A stretch of 64,000 bases of DNA. Source: Neonectria sp. B-13. Its lineage: Eukaryota > Ascomycota > Sordariomycetes > Hypocreales > Nectriaceae. This document shows, one piece after another, positions 1-12,749 of the stretch. How positions within the stretch are numbered: position 1 is the stretch's first letter; each line of letters starts with the position of its first letter. The DNA is taken from assembly GCA_002682825.1 (NCBI GenBank), contig NOKP01000029.1, positions 1 through 64,000 of the forward strand, given 5' to 3'. The notes beneath the pieces are model-generated. The model worked only from the letters and a program-made list of their open reading frames with translations, searched no databases and had not been told where the DNA came from. The position numbers were made by a program, and so were the translations under genes.

Positions 1-450
1 ATAGAAATAGTAAATAACTTACTTATTATAATAGGTTAGAAGATCTTGAAAACTATAGGAATTTAAAACATTAAAAGATAGATTATTTTCAATAAGAAAA
101 TAAAGAATCTTCTTTAATGCTTCTTCTTCCTTAAAGCTATTAGAATAGCTAGGTAGATCTTGCCTAGCCCTTTTATTCCTAATATTAAGGTCAAAGGGAG
201 TAGATGGCTTTATAAAGTCTACTTCTAATTTAAATTAGCTTATTAGTTAAAAAGAAGGACTAATAAGGTAACTTACTTCTTTTTCTAGTAGCTTCAGACT
301 GCTTATTATAAGCAACTGTAGGATGCTTCCGCTTATAGTGTTTTTGGAAATTAGAAGATTGAAAGCCTTTAACTAGCTCAACCTTCTTATAATTACACCT
401 ATTAAAATTAGTATATTATTTAAGCTTAAAAATAAGATTATTAGGAAAAC

Positions 451-720
451 TTACATTGTACAATTAATCTGCATTTCTTGCTCTTGACCTTCCTTAGAAG
501 GTAAGATAGTCTTCTTAAATAAGCCATATTTAAAGATATAAGCTTTAAAGGCTTTATCTTGAGAAATAGCTTGTGAGAAAGAAGAGGCTATTTCAGAGTC
601 TAGTCCTGATTGGTTAAGACTATCTATTTCAGAAGGAGCTAATTGGCTAGTATCTTCTGAAAAAGGATTAGTCTCAACTTCAGACTCAGAAAGAGAGTTA
701 AATTCATCATATGAATCCAT
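451..720 (-). pseudogene. hAT transposase N-terminal remnant, copy 1
   Basis: An open stretch of 89 codons starts at an ATG (718-720). Its first residues, MDSYDEFNSLSESEVETNPF, align almost without gaps with the ORF at 22541-22783 (MDSNNEFNPLSKSNIKTIPF). The two share APSEIDSLNQSGLDSEIASS. This is an acidic, Ser-rich N-terminus with no catalytic motif. Sequence below 451 continues to match the second copy but carries stops. The assignment to hAT rests on the second copy, whose C-terminus is diagnostic. Confidence 0.7.
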
Positions 721-839
721 TAGGATAGAGAAGATAGATAATAATAGTAATAGGATTCTATAATAATAGAAAGATAATAGAAAAGATAATAGCTAATAAT
801 AGGAAAAAGGGCCTATTATATAGTTATTAAATAAGTTAT

Positions 840-1330
840 ATTATTAATCTAGTTCTTAGAATTAGTAATAGAAGATTATTAATTATATTTCTAGAATCTT
901 CTAATTACTAATTCTAATATTAGTATTAATAATACTTAATTATTAATCCTATTTCTAGAATCTTCTAATTACCAATTCTAATATTAGTATTAATAATACT
1001 TAATTATTAATCTTATTACTAGAATCTTCTAATTAATAATTATAATACTAGAATTAATAAGACTTAATTATTAATCCTACTATTAGAATCCTCTAATTAA
1101 TAAGTAATTTTCTATAAGGTCTTAATTAGTAATTAATCTTCTAGAAGGTTCTATTTAATTATTAATACCTTAGAAAGCTTTTTTATCTTCTAGAAGGTTC
1201 TAATTAGTAATTAATCTTCTAGAAGGTTCTATTTAATAATTAATACCTTAGAAAGCTTTTTTATCTTTTAGAAGGTTCTAATTAGTAATTAATCTTCAAT
1301 AATATTCTATATAGTAATTATTATTCTAAA
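840..1330. repeat. Subterminal tandem repeats of the first hAT copy
   Basis: Imperfect tandem units of roughly 60-75 bp contain TCTAGAATCTTCTAATTA and TTAATTATTAATCC (about 880-1110). They are followed by units of about 85 bp built on CTAGAAGGTTCTAATTAGTA (about 1130-1320). A related array lies at 22880-23300 in the second hAT copy, so the repeats belong to the element. They sit between the transposase 5' end and the terminal inverted repeat. Confidence 0.7.
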
Positions 1331-1939
1331 AAGCTTAAGTATCTATTTATTAATTATTTATATAAATTATATATTATTAAAGTATTATAATAAAGCTTTC
1401 TTAGTACTAATTTTGGACTAATAGTCCAGAGAATTAGTATTTAGTTAGTACAGGCCTGGACTAGTACTAATACTAGTTTTTTGGACTAAGTACTAACTAA
1501 ATACTAGTTTCTAATTAGTTAGTACACCCTTGGACTAATACTAGTCTTAGTGGACTAAATACTAACTAAATACTAACTAATTCAAACTAGTATTTAGTTA
1601 GTCCATTTTGGACTAACTAATTTCACAACCCTGGTTATTATAGTGCTAGCCTTTAGTACTTTAGTTATATAGCCTATGCATTATAGCTACATTTCCTTAC
1701 CTAAATGCCTACCTCTTTTTAGAATGAAGGGGTAAGCTTTAGCTTATAGATCAATAAGAATACTAACTTTGCTTCTAATCCATCTACCTTACCTAACTAT
1801 ATATCCTAGAGGTACTCCTATTATAACTTTCTTTTAAATTATATTATAGCTTAATAAGCCCTTATTAAGCTATACTTATAAGCTTTTATATAATCTATAT
1901 AATCTATTTTAAGTAAATCTAAGCTTTATTTCTAAGTTA

Positions 1940-3036
1940 TTTAGATATAATAATCCTTAGTAGTATATACCTAGAGAAAGAGCTAAAGGTTAAATAGTAT
2001 AAAAGAAAATAGAAAAGATAATAGTATAATAGGCTTAATACTTAAGCCTAAGGTAATAATAACTTAAGAAAAGAAAAGTTTCTACTATAAAGTTAAAGTA
2101 TAAGTTTTATTATTCTAATTAGCTAGAAAGGCTAAATCTTAGAAAAGTTAGATCTTGGAAAAGCTAGATCTTAGAAAAGCTAGATCTTAGAAAAGGCTAA
2201 AATCCCTTAAGATAAAAGCCTAGCCTATAAGGTAATCTTTATGCTTTTTAGGCTTTTTACATTCTATTTAACCTTTTATACAATATAACAATTATACTAT
2301 TAATTATATAAGATAACTACTTTCTTCTAAATTATACTATAGTCTAATAAGCTCTTATTAAGCTATACCTATAGACTCTTATATAACCTATATAGCCTAT
2401 TTTAAGTAGATCTAAGCCTTATTTCTAAGTCATAAATTATAGATTAAAAGTCTAATCTATAAGATATAAAAAAGATTAAAACTAATTAATACCTTAAGGC
2501 TAAGGAATTAGTTTAATTAGTAGTCTTTAATTATTATATCCTACTATAAGATAGAATCTAGTCTAATAGAATAATAGCTTAATAAATTATAATAAAATAG
2601 ATCTTTCTAAAGAGACTAGCTTTAAAGCTAGAAAGGAATAGTAATACTATTAATATAGAAAAAAGGTTTATTAATAGTTTAAAGTATAATAACTATATCT
2701 TATAGGTTATATTATTAATAAGTAATACTATACTAATCAACCTATAACTAAAGGAGTAATGCATTAGAAAGCAAGAGAATCCTATTATAGTTATCTCTAA
2801 CATTGGCTATATAGTGTAAAGGGATTTAGTAGAGAGAGTTCTAGGAAGCCTGATGGTTGTTCCTAGCGTTAGCAGACTGACGGTGGCTGTTATTGCTGGA
2901 GGGGGCAAAAGTTAATAATTAGCTTTAAAATCCAAAGATCTATCCCCCTGTTAAGCTTAAGCAAAGGAAACATATAACTTTTCAGTGTAATTGTAGATAA
3001 GTAGAAATAGTATTTCAAATAGTAGTTTTAATAGTG
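1940..3036. mobile_element. Family E element, complete, 13-bp TSD
   Basis: The element begins TTTAGATATAATA and ends ATAGTG. It is flanked by a perfect 13-bp direct duplication, TATTTCTAAGTTA, at 1927-1939 and 3037-3049. The target is an older E copy, whose uninterrupted form elsewhere reads TTTCTAAGYYATAAATTATAG. The two ends are not inverted repeats of each other. Length is 1097 bp. Internal 16-17 bp units (AAAGCTAGATCTTAGA) lie near 2140-2200. Confidence 0.8.
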
Positions 3037-3507
3037 TATTTCTAAGTTATAAATTATAGTTTAAAAGTTTAATCTATAAAATATAAAAGAAATTAGAACT
3101 AATCAATATCTTAAGGCTAAAGAATTAGTTTAATTAATAGTCTTTAGTTATTATATCTTACTATAAGATAGAATCTAGCCTAATAGAGTAATTGTCTAAT
3201 AGATTATAATAGAATAAGTCTTTCTAGAAAAGCTAACTTTAAAGCTAAAAAGGAATAATAATATTATTAATATACAGAAAAGGTTAATTAATAGTTTAAA
3301 GTATAATAACTATTTATAGTAGTTTTAGCTTTAGTTAATATTATCTAATAGATTAAAATAATATAGTAGATAGTATATAGTAGTTAATACAATAAGATAC
3401 TATGCCTAATACTATTAATCCTAATAACTTAAATATAATAAGCTCTCCTAGTAATATAGTTTATATTAATATTATACCTTAAGCCTATTTTTATAATCTA
3501 TCTAGGT

Positions 3508-4093
3508 TAGGATTGTGATTTTAGTTAGTTAGTAACTACTCTAACTATTACTAACCAATTTACTTTAGTAATTAGTTAGTAATTAACTAAAATCTTTAGT
3601 AATTAGTTAGTAAAATTACTAACTAAAGTTTTAGTAATTAGTACTTAATTTAGTTATTAAAATAAGGTATAAATATAAACTTTATTATATATTTTGCTAA
3701 TATTAAGATTTTATAGCTCTCTATTACTTTCATATTAATAATACTTATTTTAGTAGTATTAATTTTAAGATTCTATAGCTTTTATTAGCTCTATTTAATA
3801 ATACTTAGTTTAGTATTCTTTATAATAAGATTTTATAGCTCTTTTTTACTTTTATTATAAATTATCTATATCTTTATCTTATTAAGAATAAGATTCTATT
3901 ACTTTCTATTACTATCTAGTTAATATAATATATATCTTTTAAGACTATAAATATAATATTATTAGGTCTTTAGTTACTAAATTACCAACTAATTACTAAC
4001 TAATTTATTTTAGTAACTAGTTAGTAATTAGTAAGTGATTTTAGTTAGTTACTAATTACTAACTAAAAAGTACTAACTAATTTCACAACCCTA
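3508..4093. mobile_element. Non-autonomous hAT MITE, 8-bp TSD
   Basis: The ends TAGGATTGTG and CACAACCCTA are inverted repeats matching the large hAT copies. The perfect 8-bp target duplication ATCTAGGT lies at 3500-3507 and 4094-4101. The 586-bp interior is almost entirely TTAGTTAGTAATTAGTTA-type repeats and has no coding capacity. The insertion is in the D element at 3314-5327. Confidence 0.88.
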
Positions 4094-4339
4094 ATCTAGG
4101 TCTTTCTTTTTAACCTTAATATTTAATTTATAAAAAGCTTATCCTAAACTATAGTATATATAAATAACTATCTTTTATTAAGCTAATAAGTCTAACTAGT
4201 CTTCTTCCCTCTTTCTTAATATACTAAAATATAGTATAATATAACTATAATACATTCTACTTTTACTATTACTTATTATATCTTATAACCTAATAGTAAG
4301 AAATAGAGCTATAAGGTATATAAAATAGGATATTATTAC

Positions 4340-4758
4340 CAGGTTTATGAAATTAGTAATTCTAGTACTTTTCTTAGTACACCTTTCACAGTGAATTAAA
4401 ATTCAGCCCTTAGCTATAAGAATATAAGATAAGTAGTATTAAATAGCCCTAAATCTCAGCTCTATACTAGTAGAGCTTACTAATATTTATCTACTTAGAT
4501 AAGCTAGGCATTCCAAATTAGTCCACTTTTAGTATTTAGTACACCAAAAAAACGTACTAATTTTGTACTAATTGGTATTCCTAGCTATATAAATTTGCTT
4601 ATGTAATATAAGTTCTCATTTAGAGTATAAAGATGGTATAAGTACTAGAAAATGCAAAGTTTATAATTGTATAGCTAAAGGCTGATTTTTAATAGAAGTT
4701 TAAAACTGTACTAAAGTGTACTAATGGAAATTTCTAGTGTACTAATTTCACAACCCTG
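4340..4758. mobile_element. Non-autonomous hAT MITE, 8-bp TSD
   Basis: The ends CAGGTTTATGAAATTAG and CTAATTTCACAACCCTG are imperfect inverted repeats of hAT type. A perfect 8-bp duplication, ATTATTAC, flanks it at 4332-4339 and 4759-4766. It is 419 bp long, non-coding, and inserted in the same D element as the previous MITE. Confidence 0.88.
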
Positions 4759-5622
4759 ATTATTACTCTTTAGATAGAGAGATTAAGCCTATTAAGTATA
4801 AGTAGTAGCTTTATTAGGCTAGAATCTATAACCTTAATAGCTTTAAGTCTAGTTATATAATAGTTAGTACTATCTAAATAGTAAATTTAGTTATATTTAG
4901 CTACTACCTACTCTTAAATAATAAAGGTACTAAAGCTAATAATATTAGCTTTATTAAAGAGGAAAAGGAGTTTCTAGAAAAGCTTACTAGAAGATTGAAA
5001 GCTAGGTTATACTAGGATAAAGCTATTACTAATAAATTAACTAGAGATTAATATACCCTATGGTTCTAGGAGCTGCTAGGGTGTATAGAGCTAGTGCAGA
5101 TAGCTAGCTAGTCTAGCATTATGAAATCAGGGGGAAACAAGGACTAATAAGAATAGGATTATATGCTAGGAATAGGGTTAAGGAAAAACTTAGACTGGAT
5201 AGAAAAGGTAGATAGGTTTGGGTTAAATACAAAGGTTAATAAAGAACTTTAAAACCAACTAGGCTTAAGATAAAGAAATCAATGTATAACATAGTAATTA
5301 TTACACATTAAGTTCCCTTATAAAGGGAAGTATAATAATTATATTTTATAGGTTATATAGTTAATAAGTAATACTATACTAACTAACCTATAACTAAAAG
5401 AATAATACATTAGAAAGCAAGAGAATTCTATAGTTATCTTTAATATTAGCTATAAAGTATAAAGGGATTTAGTAGAGGGAGTTTAAAGGGGGCAAAAGTT
5501 AATAATTAAGTTTAACATCCAAAGATCTATCTACTTATTAAGCTTAAGTAAAAGAAATATATAACTATTTAATATAATTATAAATAAGTAGAAATAGTAG
5601 TCTAAATAGTAGTTTTAATAAT

Positions 5623-6940
5623 AATCTTATAGATTATTTAGTTTAGATATAATAGTCCTTAGTAGTATATACCTAGAGAAGAGGCTAAAGGTTAAATAGT
5701 ATAAAAGAAAATAGAAAAAATAATAGTATAATAGGCTTAATACTTAACCCTAAGGTAATAATAACTTAAGGAGATAAAAGTTTCTACTATAAAGTTAAGG
5801 TATAAGTTTTACTGCCTTAATTAGCTAGAAAAGCTAGATCTTAGAAAAGCTAGATCTTAGAAAAGGCTAAAACCTCTTAGGATAAAAGCCCAGCCTTTAT
5901 ACTTTCTAGATTACTTTTTTATATTTTATCTAACCTTTTATATAATATAATAATCATACTATCAATCATATAAGATAACTACTTCCATCTGAATTATACT
6001 ATAGCCTAATAAGCCCTTACTAAGCTATATATATAGGCTCTTATATAACCTATATAGTAAATTAAAAGAATATCTAAGCCTTATTTCTATACTATAAATT
6101 ATAGCTTAAAAGTCTAACCTAAAGTATATAAAATAGCCTATAATTAACTACTTTAAACCTAAGGAATTAGTCTAATTAATAGTCTTTAGCTATAATATCC
6201 TACTATAAGAGGAAATATAGCTTAATATAATAATAGCCTAATAGATTATAATAGAATAGCTCTTTCTAGAGAAGCTAGTTCTAAAACTAGAAAAGAATAG
6301 TAATATTACTACTATAAAGAAGGAATTCCTTAAGAAGTTATATAACCCTATCTATACCTTATGGATTATACAGTTAATAGGTAATATTATTCTAATTAAC
6401 CTATAGCTAAAGGAGTAATGCATTAGAAACTAAGGGAATCCTACTATAGTTATCTCTAATATTAGCCATAAAGTATAGAGGGATTTGGTAGAGGGAGTTC
6501 TAAGAAGCTAGAGGGGGCAAAAGTTAATAATTAGGTTCAAAATCCAAAGATCTATCCCCTTATTAAGCTTAAGCAAAGGAAATACATAACTGTTCAATGT
6601 AATCATAGATAAGTAGAAATAGTAGTTCAAATAGTAGTTTTAATAGTAAATCTTATAGATTATATAGTTAATAGATAATATTATTCTAATTAATCTATAG
6701 CTAAAGGAGTAATATATTAGAAACTAAGGGAATCGTAAATTTATCTCTAATATTAGCTATAAAGCTATATAGAAGGATTTAGCAGAAGGAGTTCTAGGAA
6801 GCTAGAAAGGGTAAAAGTTAATAATTCGATTTAAAATTCAAAGATCTATCCTCTTATTAAGCTTAAGTAAAGGAAATATATAATTTAGTATAATTATAGA
6901 TAAGTAGAAGTAGTAGTCTAAATAGTAGTTTTAATAGTAT
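5623..6940. mobile_element. Truncated E copy interrupted by a complete E element (5637-6648)
   Basis: The inner element begins TTTAGTTTAGATATAATAG (the TTTAG end is doubled) and ends AATAGTA at 6648. Its target duplication is 14 bp, AATCTTATAGATTA, at 5623-5636 and 6649-6662. The outer copy starts abruptly at that internal position and runs to about 6940, where it has the CAACAGTG-type end. The outer copy therefore lacks the other half of the element. Confidence 0.72.
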
Positions 6941-9900
6941 AATATTTTATATATTATAATATTTAATAATCTATAGTATAATAATAATAGTTTTTGCACT
7001 TTTTATTTTTTAAATTAATATACTTTAATTTCTTTATACTAAGGCTTATTTCTTATTTTCTTTATATTCTTTATACTTTCTTTCTTTTTATTAATTTAAA
7101 TTATATTATCTTTAAGTATAAGTATTATTCTTTTATAAACTAAAAGTTAAACTATTATTATATTATAGTTTTATTATTATTATTTAAAAGTTAAAGAGTT
7201 TAATAGAATAGCTTTCTTATTAGTATTAAAATGTAATTTTTTTAAATTAATTTATATAATTTTATATTTAACTTTTCTATAATTTATTTTATTTATAATT
7301 TTTATTATAATTTTTATCTTTTTATTATTCTTTTATTTTATATTAAACTTATTTTAATTTTTTTTATAGTTTTTAATTATCTAATTAGTAATATTTATAT
7401 TATTCTTAAAGACTTATTAATTATATTCTAAAGATTAATCTTTCTAGTTAATTAAATAGTAAAAGAAACTTTAAAATTCTTTGTTTTTTAATATATTTTA
7501 GTTTTTATTTATCTTTTTTTTTTTAGGTTAAATATTAATAGATCTTTATTAAAGCTTTTTACTGTATAATATTAAAGTTTAAATAGACTAATATAAAATA
7601 TATTATAAAAGTAATTATACTTATTAAATAGAATTAATTAATAAGCTTATTTTTTAATTTTATTAAGTATTTAAAAGGATTTAATAAATTAAAAAACTAA
7701 AACTTTTTTTTAAGCTTAATGTTCTTAATTAAAAGCCCTATTAAATTCTTTTATTTTAAAGTATAAAAAGTATATTTCTTATTATAGTTTTTTATTTATC
7801 TATCTAATATATTTTATTAATATTCTTTTAGTCTTTTTCTAAGGTGTATTAAGGATTATATTTATATATAGATCTTTAATATTTTCTTTTTTTAGGAATT
7901 ATTGTTAAATCTTGTAATAAAGTTAATATTATATTTAAATAATACTATAAATAGTAATATATTTATAATTATATTAATAATATTATTATAAGTATATTAT
8001 ATTAAGTAAAATATAATAGTTTAATTAGTTTAATTTAAACAAATAAAGTATTTAAAATAATATTTTAATATTTAATTTATATTTCCTATTTATTTATTAC
8101 TTTATAAATAAAATACTATAAAAAGTTTATATTTTATTTTAATTTAATAATATAACTTTAACTAAAACTTACTTATAAATAAAGAATCTTAATTAGAAAT
8201 AATATTTATTAAAAGTTTATATATTAATTCTTGGGCTTGGGTATTAAGCCTATTATACTGTTGTTTTTTCTGTTTTCTTTTATACTGTTTAACCTTTAGC
8301 CTCTTCTCTAGGTGTGTGCTACCAAGGACTATTATATCTAAATATATTAATTCTATTTTTCTATAAAAAAGCTTAATTAATTTAATTATAATTATTATTA
8401 TATATATAAAAAAGAATAAAAAAGTCTTAATAAATTAGTCTATAATTATTAGAATTATATTTATTCTTTATATTTCTTAAATTATTATAATAGGCATTAA
8501 GAGAATACTGGCTAGTATTTATACTAGATTCTAGATCCCTTAGTAAGCTAAAGGCTAGCTAAAACCTTAGAGATAAATTAGTATAACCCTTTTAATCATA
8601 AGGAAGAGTAAGCTTTAGTCTTATTATTAATTAGAACCTACCTTTTCTCTACCTAGCTTTCCTAGTAATCTTAATTATTAGACCTACTATTATTATATTC
8701 TAAAGCTTCTATTAAAGCTATCTAAAGAAACTAGAAATAACTTTAAACCTAAAGTAAACTATAATTATTAAATAGTTAATTATTATTAGAGCTAAAAAGA
8801 AAGTTATAAAGTAGAACCTTTTAGCTAAAAGTAGTATATAATATTCTTAATCCTTTTATACATAGGATCTAACTATAGTAGAAAGATTTAAGTCTAATTT
8901 ATTAAAGGATAATAAAATTAATCTAATATAGATAAATATACTAATTTAATCTTAATTAGAAATAATTATAAGGCTAGCCTCTTAGGACTAAGTCCTATTA
9001 AAATACTCTTAAGAATCTATATTAAATTCTATATAAAAGATTAATTTAGATTCTATAAATAATATTATTAAGAAATTAAAAGATAAAATATAAAAGATTA
9101 AACTTTTATAAGAACTATAAAAGCTTAAACCCTAATATAAGTAACTTTAGATAGAATAATAATTATAATTCTTATAAAAGAAATATCTCTCTAAGACCTA
9201 AGTCTTTTTATTAAAAGTAATCCTTATAGAAGTATTAATAAAATAACTTTAATAGTTCTTTAGATAGTAATACAAAGGTAAAAGTTAAGAATCTTTTTAT
9301 TTTAAAAGTATTAGTTATTTTTTAAAAGAAAAATAAATAATTAAATAATCTAAATTATGCTTTTAAAGATATAAAGTATAAATATTATAATAAGAGAAAA
9401 TAAATTATTCTTATTTTAAATAATATTAATTTAAATTAATAGATCTATTAAATATAATATTTAAAATAATAATTAAAAAAAAAAGTAAAAAAAGCTTAAA
9501 AGAATTAAATAGATTTTAAAGAATAAAATAAAAAGTTAATTAAAGATCCTTTAAATTAAGAAATAATAATCTTTAATTAACTAAAGAATATTAAATATAA
9601 GAAAATCTAAAGTTCTTATAATTTCTATATCTACTTTAATTGTTTAGAGAAATATATTAAGAAGGTCTTAAATAAATATTAAATACTCTTCTTCTTATTA
9701 AAACTATTTTTTAATCTAAAGATAAAAATTACTCTTTAGAATAATATAAATATATTAATCTTTTATTAAAAGATAGTTTAATTAGCCTTTTAAATCTAGA
9801 ATACTTAGAAATTAATATAAAGAATTAAAAGAAAAGAATATTCTCTTAATACTAATATTAATATAAAAAGGAATATATATTCTTATAAGAATACTCTTTT

Positions 9901-10084
9901 AAAGAAAAGCTAATTCTTAAAAAGAAATACTAAAAAGCTTTATAACTTTAAACAAAGGAAGTTAAAAAGAAATCCTATTTAAAATGAAAAAAGACTTTAA
10001 TATTATATTTATAATAGTAAAGATTATTTTATAGATATATATTCTAAGAAGAATAAAGTTTAAGTAACTATATAAGCCCTTAGA
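6941..10084. repeat. Degenerate AT-rich repeat sequence, class unresolved
   Basis: About 3.1 kb of extremely AT-rich, stop-filled sequence with poly-T/poly-A runs. I could not recover a conserved motif on either strand. Judging by composition and position it is a heavily RIP-mutated retroelement remnant, but this is inference. The only clear internal feature is the short E fragment at 8232-8341. Confidence 0.45.
8232..8341. mobile_element. 110-bp end fragment of family E with its own 13-bp TSD
   Basis: This is the reverse complement of only the TTTAGATATAATAG end of family E; it ends ACTATTATATCTAA. It is flanked by ATATATTAATTCT at 8219-8231 and 8342-8354, so it integrated in this short form rather than being a later deletion. 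It is little mutated (it keeps GGTGTGTGCTACCAAGGAC), which gives the best view of that end of the family. Confidence 0.75.
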
Positions 10085-10735
10085 TACTATTAAAACTACT
10101 GTTTAGACTACTGTTTCTGCTTATCCACAATTGCACTAAATCATATGTTTCCTTTGCTTAAGCTTAATAAGGGAGATAGATCTTTGGATTTTAAACCTAA
10201 TTATTGACTTTTGCCCCCTCTAAACTCCTTCTACTAAATCCCTCTACACTTCATAGCTAATATTAAAGATAACTATAGGATTCCCTTGGTTTCTAATGCA
10301 TTACTCCTTTAGCTATAGGTTAATTAGAATAATATTATCTATTAATTATATAATCCATAAGGCATAGATAGAGTTATATAGCTTCTTAAGGAACTCCTTC
10401 TCTATAGTAATAATATTACTATTCCTTTCTAGCTTTAAAGCTAGCCTTTCTAGAAAGAGCTATTCTATTGTAATCCATTGAGCTATTATTATATTAAGCT
10501 ATATTTCCTCTTATAATAGAATATTATAACTAAAGACTATTAATTAGACTAATTTCTTAGGTTTAAAGTAGTTAATTATAGACTATTTTATATACTTTAG
10601 GCTAGACTTTTAAGCTATAATTTATAGTATAGAAATAAGGCTTAAATGTTTTATTAATTTATTATATAGATTATATAAGAGCTTATATATATAACTTAGT
10701 AAGGGCTTACTAAGCTATAATATGATTTAATATAA
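10085..10735. mobile_element. Truncated family E copy (reverse orientation)
   Basis: It begins TACTATTAAAACTACTG, the RIP-altered CAACAGTG end in reverse complement. It follows the family through the TTTGGATTTTAAACC and CCTTTAGCTATAGG segments to about 10735, where it stops without the 17-bp repeats or the TTTAG end. I found no convincing target duplication, so this could be a deletion derivative. Confidence 0.65.
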
Positions 10736-12749
10736 AAGGATAGACTTATATAGCTAACCTTAGAGTAAAGCTACTATAGTTACTATAGCTAGAGGCCTAG
10801 CCCTATAAGGACTATATAGGGTCCTTAGTAAGCAATCTATAACTACTCACTAAGTTAAAGTCTTATAATATAATAATACCTACCCTTCAAGCCTAATATC
10901 TTACCTTAATCAAACTAATCCTTATAATTCTTCAACTTTTATACCTACTTAGATAACTAGTATAAATATTATAATAATAAAGAATCTATAATTAACTCTA
11001 ATATAGATAATACAACTATTAATTATTCCTTAACTAATAGAAAATCCCTTATAGAAAGAATTAATAATTAAGAAAGTAATATAAACTATAGTCCTAGAAA
11101 AGCTAGAATAAGATACCCTCTAATTAGTAGAATAACTAATTATAGAAGAAATAATAAATAACTAGAAAGTACTATTCCTAGCTATATTAGTAGAAGCTAT
11201 AGGAATCTATCTCTTTTTAGGGAGTCTTATACTATTAGAAGCTATAGGTTACTATCTATCTAGAAGTAAAACCCTTAATATCTATAATAATAGTTTTTAA
11301 TATTAGAATTAGTCCCTAATGTATAATAAGTATTAGGGCTATTTAGATATTCTATAACTATATTCAGAATACTTAGAATCTTAATAATTATACTAAAAGG
11401 TATTATAAGGGTTAGATAATTATAATTAATAGTAATTATATAGAGAATATTTAGAATCCTATTTATAATAAAGCTAAGACTAAGAGGAATTTAAGCTATA
11501 CATAGTCATTAGAATATTTATATAATAAATAGCTTAATAGATAGAATTCATAAGATAACTTATTAAACAATTAGTAACTATTATACCTAAAAGAGACTAA
11601 GAATAAGAGAAAAGGTAAAACTATAACTAAGGAGATTATTATTCCTTCTAAGTCTACTAATAAGCTCTTAGTAGACTCTCTATATAGTTCTATCTATTTT
11701 ACTTTTAATTCTAAGCATAAGACTTTTTCTCTTTTAATTAAGAAGATTAAGATCTTTTATTCCTTAGTATAGACTTTTAGTTCTTTATAATATTATATTT
11801 ATACTAATCTTATCTAGTATTTTTTAAGTATTTACTAAAATAGTCCTAGTTATCCTATTAATAGTAATTCTAAGTTTTTTATTATTTAAGACTTATATAT
11901 TTTCTAGGTTCTTATAAAAGATCTTATATTATTTTTAGATTCTTTATAATAATAGTTTAATATAGGTTTTAAAGCTAGTAAGAGAGTCTAATCTCTAAAT
12001 AGGTATAAGGTTTTTAGTAAAATAGTATTAAGATAATAATCCCTTATTATACCTTTAGTACTAATAATAATAGATTTACTTATTATTCTACTTTCTATAT
12101 ATTTATCTTTATTACTTATAGTATTATTAAAAGATCTTTAAGGCATTTTCTAAGTATTATTCTAGCTCTTAAATATTATATTCTATTAGTTAGTCTATCT
12201 ATTTAACTTAATAGAAAATGTATTCTACCTTCTCTTTATAGTTTATAATATCCTTTACTTCTTATTTATCCTTCTCCTTTTTAAGCTCTAGTAAGATTAG
12301 TAAGCCTTTAATTACTATTTAATTATTATTTAACTAAGGCTCTAAAAGAATAATAAAAAAATATTATATATTCTTTAGTATTATTCTAAAAAGTATATAT
12401 AATAGGCCTATTTTCTTATTCTTTCTATAATAGCTATCTTAATGAATTTAAAAGCTAGTTTTTAGTATTTAAAGTAGAAGTTTCTTATTAATAGTTTTAT
12501 AATCTACTCTTTATAGTATTCTTAGAGCTTATATTATTAATTATAATATTTTACTTAGAATTCTATAGCTTTTTATTAATATTTTAAGACTTTAGTATAT
12601 ACTTACTAAAAGGTTATAATATATTCTTATATTCTTTATATCTTTAACTTTATATATTTTAGTATATATTCTATTAGTCTAAGGTAATATCTATATAAAG
12701 CGTATATTAGTAATATCCTAATAGTATTATAAGTACTATTATTATATAT

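Larger units (their letters stand above)
1..1633 (-). mobile_element. hAT transposon, one end only (cut by window edge)
   Basis: The right end lies at 1633 and reads TTTCACAACCCTG, the same inverted-repeat end as the complete copy at 17230-23637 and three MITEs. Just inside it (about 1410-1633) is a dense array of GGACTAA/TTAGTCC motifs. The transposase N-terminus (451-720) and nearby sequence match the second copy at 22081-22783. The rest of the element lies beyond base 1, so its target duplication cannot be checked. Confidence 0.8.
3314..5327. mobile_element. Family D element with 15-bp TSD, carrying two hAT MITEs
   Basis: The element starts TTATAGTAGTTTTAGC and ends CCCTTATAAAGGG. The flanks repeat AAGTATAATAACTAT (3299-3313) and AAGTATAATAATTAT (5328-5342), 15 bp with a single C/T difference of the kind RIP produces. 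It is inserted in an E copy. Removing the two MITEs (3508-4093, 4340-4758) and their duplicated targets leaves about 993 bp, close to the 973-bp D copy at 12750-13722. No inverted terminal repeats were seen and the class is unresolved. Confidence 0.75.
1820..5622. mobile_element. Family E copy, interrupted by another E and by a D element
   Basis: Pieces at about 1820-1939, 3037-3313 and 5343-5622 together form one E copy. It is split by the complete E copy at 1940-3036 and by the D element at 3314-5327. The last piece ends at the family's CAACAGTG terminus (RIP-mutated). The beginning of the family consensus is missing on the left, so this copy is partial. Confidence 0.65.
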
